DNA of 33,861 nucleotides from Chara braunii (lineage: Eukaryota; Streptophyta; Charophyceae; Charales; Characeae), in NCBI GenBank assembly GCA_003427395.1, contig BFEA01000284.1:1306208-1340068 (forward strand). Direction: 5' to 3'. Positions 28,530 through 33,861 of the stretch are shown here, piece by piece. Positions within the stretch are counted from its first letter, which is position 1. Every line of letters begins with the position of its first letter. A program made the translations under genes and the position numbers. The notes under the pieces were generated by a model that was not told the DNA's origin, ran no database searches, and saw only the letters and a list, made by a program, of their open reading frames with translations.

Positions 28530-29792
28530 TTGTCGGCGCGAATACCCTTACAAGGGTATCCGCCCTGGGTTTTTGTAGGTGACAGGAAATGAATTTGATT
28601 CGGAATCTAAGAGTAGACCGCGTGAGGTGCGACAATCCTTTGTCTACGACTCTACGCTGATTAGAGGTGTGACTAGAGATAAAGAGTGCGTGGGCGCGTA
28701 GACTTGAGGCGGGTGTGGTCTTTCTTAGAATTGATAAGTCTGAGGGCTGGCGTGGATGCCAGCCACCTATTATTATTATTATTATTTTTTATTAAACTAA
28801 GGTTTTGAAGGGTTCGTGTCTTTCAATAGCACGCCTGACCAGCACGGAGTTTGGCGTGCAGGATGGCACGCGTGGCGGCCAGTGCCAGCCACGACACAAT
28901 TTGAACAACCCAGCACGGAAGTTTAGCAGTCGCGCGCTTGGTTGCGAAGAGGGGATGAAGCCCAGGGCGCTCTCCCGGCCCAGGGGCATTGCGCTGCAGC
29001 AGTTTATGCTCACGCTGGTCTCGGACTTGGGCTTAGCCCTATAGGCTATGACAGTGGAATTGTGACACACGGGTCTGGAGATCGAGGCCGACATGCGGCG
29101 ACGAGGGAGTAGCGGAGCGGCATGAAGGAGACCGAGGGGTTGAGGGCCCGACGAGCCATCCCCATCAGTTTTGCCAGTAGGCACGGCAACGGGTCCGACT
29201 CACGGGACTGGCGAGGTGCCAGCAGTCCCCCCCCCCCCGTTTATAGTCTCTATATGCCGGTTTCTATATCCTTTTCTTTTTTTTGGTGGTTCCGCTTCGT
29301 TCTGAAATACGGTACTGTGACTGGTACGAAAACCCAAGAATTAGCACAGTGGGTGTTGGCTTATAGGTCGCGGTCGGGCTCAGGCTGGGGAGGGGTCTCA
29401 GTGGGCCAACCTTGGGGCTGCCTGAGAGTGAATCCCGGTCCTTGGCGGGAGGCCTGGCGCACGAGCCACCTTGCTTTCGGAGGTACCGAGGGGCATTGCC
29501 CCGATGGAGTCCTTCGGGATATCCGTTAAAATTTGGAACGATACAGAGAAAATCGACGTGGCCCCCATGCATGAGTGACACGCATAAGTCGAGGAAGGGA
29601 CCTCGATGTCCTCCATTTTTTTGTCTTTGCCTTTGCAGACTGCTTTTGTTGGGCGCGGACGTCGTATGAGCGGGCGCTGACAGAGGTGCTCTGTCGCTAA
29701 GCCGGTCGGAGTCGGGGTGCGACCGGGGGCTGCGCTAATCGGACGGGGGAGGCAAGGAGCATCGGAGCAGTTCCGACTGTACCGCTGAGAGG
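28530..29792 (+). repeat. 1.3-kb repeat unit, copy B, carrying a U6-like sequence
   Basis: Collinear direct copy of 10441-11740, from TTGTCGGCG at its left end to CCGCTGAGAGG at its right end. The palindrome at the left end is cleaner here (ATACCCTTACAAGGGTAT). The TTA tract is shorter, and scattered substitutions separate the copies. Flanking bases differ from those of copy A, so the shared ends are true unit boundaries. The two copies flank 16.8 kb that includes the gypsy element, but no PPT precedes copy B and no PBS follows copy A. Confidence 0.85.
29509..29622 (+). ncRNA. U6: U6 snRNA-like sequence, copy B (probably pseudogene)
   Basis: Nearly identical to 11458-11570, with about three substitutions plus T7 instead of T6 at the end. 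The first hairpin here has a TTCG tetraloop, as in many plant U6 RNAs. It shares all the unusual changes of copy A, including GAC in place of the AGC triad. U6 was therefore already altered when the repeat multiplied. It is followed by TTGTCTTTGCCTTTGCAG, which looks like an intron 3' end. Confidence 0.8.
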
Positions 29793-30229
29793 AGCTGGTG
29801 ACGTCATCGGCAGCTCTGTAGGTAGGCTAGGTAGGATCTGCCATTCTTAATCTGAATGTCGAACGCCAGGTAGGATACCGGTGTTGGTACTGTGATAATG
29901 ATGATGACGTGAGGGCACTTACCTTGTAGGCGATGGTCTGCATACGCGACTTCTTCGAGTACTTCGGATTGCCGCTGATGTCAACAGTTGCATTGTCGAT
30001 TCGCGGGCTGCAGTAGCTGTGAAGGGGTAGGTTGGGCGTTGATCGCAAGTAGGAAAGTGATGTGACTCTCGTGTTGGTGTGGAGGGGGTATACTCCCCTG
30101 GGCGCCAGTTTCAGTACTCCATCGGTGCTATGCTGATGCAATGCTGCATTCAGAACACTGTGATACGCCCTGGCTACCAAAATGATTATGCAATCTGAAT
30201 ATTTGTCATCTTGCTATTTCTCATTTTCC
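29793..30229. other. Noncoding DNA
   Basis: Between repeat unit B and the TTA tract. No gene, RNA or repeat copy was recognised. Confidence 0.45.
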
Positions 30230-30235
30230 TTGCTT

Positions 30236-30267
30236 TATTATCATTATTATTATTATTATTATTATTA

Positions 30268-30329
<62 letters not shown>

Positions 30330-30330
30330 G
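30236..30330. repeat. TTA microsatellite
   Basis: About 30 units of TTA/ATT with a few TTG changes, at the inner edge of the inverted repeat S copy 3. Open frames of poly-Tyr or poly-Leu here are artefacts. Confidence 0.9.
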
Positions 30331-30334
30331 TTGT

Positions 30335-30957
30335 TGTTGTTGGAATCAGACTTGCTTCCTTCTTCACTTCACATACCTGCGACTAAGGCTTCACACTAAA
30401 CTGGCACACACACACAGGGCCATGTTGGATACCCCACAGGTATACTTATCACACACACACAGAAAAAAAAAAAAAAAAAAAAAAGGTGCAGCAGACAGAC
30501 AGAAAACAGACGGGAAGCAGGCGAAACAGACAGAAATGCAGACGGACAGATAGGGGGTGAGAAATGCAGACAGACAGATGACCGACAAAACAAAGCAGAC
30601 AAGACAGACGAGCAGATCAACAACCAAACAGACAGAACAGGCAGACAGTGCGTTGTGACAGTCGCGCAGATACTATGACATTCACACACACGCAGTCATA
30701 CGACACAATCCACAGTGAAAACCCGGGGCACAGTGACACACGTGTGCACAGTGACTGATACACAGTGCACCGACAGAATGCACAGTCAAACACACGTGCA
30801 CAGTGACGTTGTCACATACACTGCGCCACAGACAGTGTGCATCACACGGTTGTGCACAGTCACACGCAGGGTGCTCAGTCTCACTCGGTCGTGCACAGTC
30901 ACACAAACGGTTGTGCACGGTCACGCACGGTCGTGCACAATCACACGCACACACACG
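30335..30957 (-). repeat. Repeat S, copy 3 (inverted), with CA-rich tract
   Basis: Reverse-complement relative of the S repeats. Read on the minus strand, the CT/GT-rich tract is followed by a block ending in AAGCAAGTCTGATTCC next to the microsatellite, as in left copies 1 and 2 (GAGTCTGATTTGCC and GTGAGTCTAAATG before TAA). The CA-rich part is the complement of the GT tract at 2595-3165. A 23-base A-run lies at 30462-30484. Confidence 0.65.
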
Positions 30958-31565
30958 CTACACCCTATCTCTGTCACGACCATTTTTCACTTCGGGCAAC
31001 CGGCACCCGCTTCTTACTGTGCGTAAAATTGAGGGATTTGCATCTGGACGGTAGCCCAGGCATAAAGGCCACAACTGTACTTCCTGGGCCACACTGGGGT
31101 GGGCCTGGGCGCAGCTACCGGGACGCTGGCAGAGGGCGCTGGCAGCCATAGCCAGGCAGACTAAGGGTGAAGGCGAAGGTGGTTCTTCGGAGGTGAAGGG
31201 CGTTGTGTGGGTTATAAATGGAGAGTGTGGGTGAAGAGGAGAGACGTATCTGGGTGGAGAGGAGGTCGGTATTGGTGTTGACATCATCGCTCGCTGGTCG
31301 TTAAACTGTCTGATTGCTTCCATGCTGTAGTGTAGGATCAGGCTGTAGAGTAGATAGGGTGACGGACGCCACTCCAGAGTGAGAGCTGCGTTGGGTTATG
31401 CTGTTGGTGTTGCCCGATTGGGCTGGGCATTGACTCACGATTCCGTTGTATCGTTCTCAAATGGATGATTACTTGGTTCCATTGACTATCTGTTCTTGCC
31501 TGGCTACTTGGGCTTCAACGTGATTCTGCGATTTTGATCTCCGTGCTTCGCCCGCATTCATGTTC
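30958..31565 (-). repeat. Repeat R, copy 3 (inverted)
   Basis: Read on the minus strand it repeats the blocks of R1 and R2: a 'cgggcgaagcac'-like start, 'gtgagtcaatgcccagccc', GGCGTCCGTCACCC in place of GGCGCCAGGCGCCC, and 'agcgatgatgtcaacaccaa'. It confirms that the left and right flanks carry inverted copies of the same family. Confidence 0.7.
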
Positions 31566-31566
31566 C

Positions 31567-31584
31567 TTGCTTTTATTATTATTA

Positions 31585-31625
<41 letters not shown>

Positions 31626-31626
31626 T
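31567..31626. repeat. TTA microsatellite
   Basis: (TTA)n between R copy 3 and S copy 4. It is the inverted counterpart of the TAA run at 3356-3437. Confidence 0.9.
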
Positions 31627-32430
31627 TATACAATCAGACTCGCTTTCATTCACACTTTTCATGCATATAAACAACAACACAGCAAACAGGGGACACGCGC
31701 CCACTCAATACTCAGAAGTATAGCTTCCAAGTAAGAGTTCACTTCCACTGGCTAATGGCGACTCAGCGCCCAACAACTCACTGTTCACATACACCGGATC
31801 ACCCTGGGTGTCGTACACTCTGCACTCTCCGGGCGCAGACTAGCGTTGCACAAGACGCTGTAACAACGCTTTCGTATGGCTCCCGCGGGAAATGAAAGAA
31901 TGGTTGAGTGTTGCCTCCTGATGTATATTCCTGTAAACTCGACAGTCTGCGTCTTTCCATCGGTCCGTGGTACACACAGTCTCAGAGGGTACTTGTTGGG
32001 CAGGACTGGGACTGACAGGACCGGTGCCGCTGACTGCGTGGCATTGCACCACCGACTCACCACAGTCACACAGACACAGAAACGCGGTGAGGCTCACAGT
32101 GACACGCAAACATCGGGTGAGACGGAAGGAAAGACAGGCATGCGGACAGAAAGGCGGGTGAGATACACAAACAGACGCACAGTATAGCTGCCAGAGACAC
32201 ACTGAATCACGACACACGGCGACAAAGAGGCATTCACGCAGTCTCGCAAATGTTGTGGCACGGAGAGAACAGACACTGTGGCGCACAGACCCCGGCATAC
32301 AAGGACGAAAGCTCAATGACGTGAATGATGCAGTCTCAGTGATACATACATGGTGACGCAGAAATGTTGTGTGACACGCAGGGAAGGCACGGACAAGGGT
32401 CAACAAGGCTGAGACGGACAAGCAGGGTGC
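31627..32430 (-). repeat. Repeat S, copy 4 (inverted)
   Basis: Minus-strand copy of S. It shares the block next to the microsatellite (GAAAGCGAGTCTGATTG on the minus strand), the GGCGCTGAGTCGCCAT block and the 'caggaggcaacactcaacca' block at about 31900-31925. The 193-codon minus-strand open frame over 31840-32421 is not conserved in the other copies, so it is not called a gene. Confidence 0.65.
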
Positions 32431-32679
32431 CTATGGCCAAGCCGAAGCCTGCGGAATAGCTAGCCTACGTATGCGTACGTGAATATGTGGGATATCCGAG
32501 GTCCTAGTTAGATGGAAGTTGCTATGAGTGTGTACAAACGAATTGTTGGGATGCAGCGATTGGGGGAAAGGATTATTGAGCACGGTGTGCCATAGCCATG
32601 GTCTAGAGAAGTCGAGTCTGACTGTATTGTTGGCCAAGATCATACCTTTGAATGTGTGTGGTTATTTGTGCCAAACCAA
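32431..32679. other. Noncoding spacer
   Basis: No recognisable gene or repeat. Confidence 0.4.
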
Positions 32680-33104
32680 ATATTATTATTCGTCGAGTAT
32701 CAGTTTTATTTGACCATTATTAGTATTTATTACGTTTATATTATTATTAATCGTATTATTATTCTTATTATTTATTTGTTTTCTATTATTATTATTAGTA
32801 TTATTTTCATTTGGCATTACATGTTAGGATGGGGTATGAGGTAGGAAGGGTGAAAGGCATTGAAAAGGGGAGGATGGTCGTAGAGAATGGCGACTTCTAC
32901 CTCCTTCAACCTCCTCCGCTTTCCTATACCTGAATCCCGTCACACTCCAATCCTTTCAAGCGACGAAATGTGGGATGGTGTTCAATCATAGCCTCAAGCA
33001 CAAGAGCTTCCTATTTCATACTTAATCAATCTAGACGAATCCAAATAACAGGGCGATTGCGGGAGCTCCGCCGGAGTTCAGGCGGAACTCTGGAGGCAGG
33101 GAAC
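32680..33104 (+). repeat. Outer direct repeat, right copy
   Basis: Same-strand copy of 1-375: TTA-rich start, 'gcgacttctacctccttcaacctcc', 'gctttcctatacct', then the well-conserved GC-rich box at 33049-33104 ('cagggcgattgcgggagctc', then GCCGGAGTTCAGGCGGAACTC-like arms, then 'ggaggcagggaac'). The middle part is diverged and of different length. Confidence 0.7.
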
Positions 33105-33132
33105 AATGAGGTACGTACGCTTTGACGTAAGA

Positions 33133-33153
33133 CCCTAAACCCTAAACCCTAAA
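33133..33153 (+). repeat. Interstitial telomere-like tract
   Basis: Three perfect CCCTAAA units, the plant-type telomere repeat, 28 bp after the GC-rich box of the right outer repeat. It could be a relic of telomere repair or a telo-box-like element. The left outer repeat has a single AAACCCTA at about 191-198. Confidence 0.8.
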
Positions 33154-33678
33154 TTTATAACCCTTAGGCAATTACCTATGACTATGTTAGTAAGGAAGAG
33201 TACGCTGAGTCGGGGGTCCTTCATGGCTAAACCTGAGGGCAGGGAGACAATTAATAATGCTTGAATAAAGGGGAAGAAGCATGATTTGTCAAGGGGGTGT
33301 CTACATGATATTGGCAAAGACAAGAAATGACCAAGTCGTTGTCCCACTATGTGAAGTTTTATGATGGACGAAAGAGGGATGTACATCTGACAATACTCCT
33401 CGCTTAAAAGGTCATCTGACCAGGAGAGTAAAGTGTTGGGGGGGGATCATGAGAATGTTGTCGGGTTGTGAGTGACAAAACCCTCTTGTATGATGAATTG
33501 CCTCAACTAGCCTCGGCCAATGACTAACAAAAGGGGATTCAGAATCAGCCGGATAGATCTAGGGCATGAGGTACAAGTCCCGTGTGATCCACCTGCACGA
33601 TCCGAAAAGCTTCCGAATGGTTCAAGGGTCGGGACGGGGCATCCCCATATCCATAATTATGTGTATATATATATATAA
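33154..33678. other. Noncoding DNA
   Basis: No gene was recognised. The minus-strand open frame at 33135-33386 has no known motif. Confidence 0.4.
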
Positions 33679-33861
33679 TAGGCGATCGAGGGGAGCGAGG
33701 CTCTATGAAGCCTGCCTCATCGCCATATCTATATATGTATACTAGGCGATCGAGAGGAGCGAAGCCCTATGAAGCCTGCCTCATCGCCATATATCTATCT
33801 ATATATACGTAATACTAGGCGATCGAGAGGAGCGAGACTCTATGAAGCCTGCCTCATCACC
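33679..33861 (+). repeat. Three tandem hairpin repeats, running off the window
   Basis: Units start at 33681, 33745 and 33818 (periods 64 and 73 bp). Each has a ~44-bp core, GGCGATCGAG, then GGAGCGA, then TATGAAGCCTGCC, then TCATCGCC. The core folds with GGCGAT/ATCGCC outer arms and an inner AGGCT/AGCCT in the first unit. TA-rich spacers of varying length separate the cores. The third core ends ATCACC and is cut by the window edge. Confidence 0.85.

Noticed and set aside
28792-29616. Open frames in the 1.3-kb units, seen in both copies
   Set aside because: Their presence in both copies follows from the high DNA similarity. They cross the U6-like segment and the C-run and match no domain.
10441-29792. 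Units A and B as the two LTRs of one giant element around the gypsy
   Set aside because: No PBS follows A, no PPT precedes B, the end is not CA, and the gypsy PBS at 16746 needs a different LTR edge.
30182-30553. Open frames of poly-Tyr or poly-Leu
   Set aside because: They are translations of the TTA microsatellite.
31840-32421. 193-codon minus-strand open frame
   Set aside because: It lies in repeat S copy 4, and the corresponding frame is not open in the other S copies.

Overview
The window looks like nuclear, repeat-dense DNA of a charophyte or plant-lineage eukaryote. The evidence is a plant-type CCCTAAA telomere-like tract, a Ty3/gypsy retroelement primed by a tRNA-Asp-type binding site, GT-AG-like splice signals and U6 snRNA-like sequence. 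From memory, the gag-pol style resembles predicted proteins of Chara braunii; that species guess is inference. I see no intact host protein-coding gene. Almost everything recognisable is mobile or repeated DNA.

Left flank (1-9111). This holds a mosaic of TAA/TTA microsatellites and a diverged repeat family (called R and S here). A run of direct repeats at 4160-7000 has splice-like signals and two copies of a ~90-bp inverted-repeat element. A pair of convergent tRNA-like sequences (7930-8137) is followed by a hairpin-rich block (8579-9111).

Middle (9112-16745). Positions 9112-10440 are featureless. A 1.3-kb repeat unit (10441-11740) carries a degenerate U6 snRNA copy. Then come noncoding DNA and an array of eleven short hairpins (14027-14970), each with TAAGTT in the loop and different but complementary stems.

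Retroelement (16746-26567). The order is tRNA-Asp-type PBS, leader, gag, CCHC nucleocapsid, protease (DTG), reverse transcriptase (YIDD) with RNase H, and integrase (HHCC, D-x35-E, GPY/F-like tail). A second long gag-like ORF with its own knuckle-like motif follows pol. The frames are broken by in-frame stops and several frameshifts, so this is a decayed copy. I could not find a matching pair of LTRs.

Right flank (26568-33861). A 2-kb noncoding tail has a second small hairpin cluster. The 1.3-kb U6-bearing unit recurs (28530-29792). The R/S family returns in inverted orientation (30335-32430), and a copy of the window's first 375 bases lies at 32680-33104. A three-unit telomere-like tract and three ~65-75-bp tandem hairpin repeats run to the window end.
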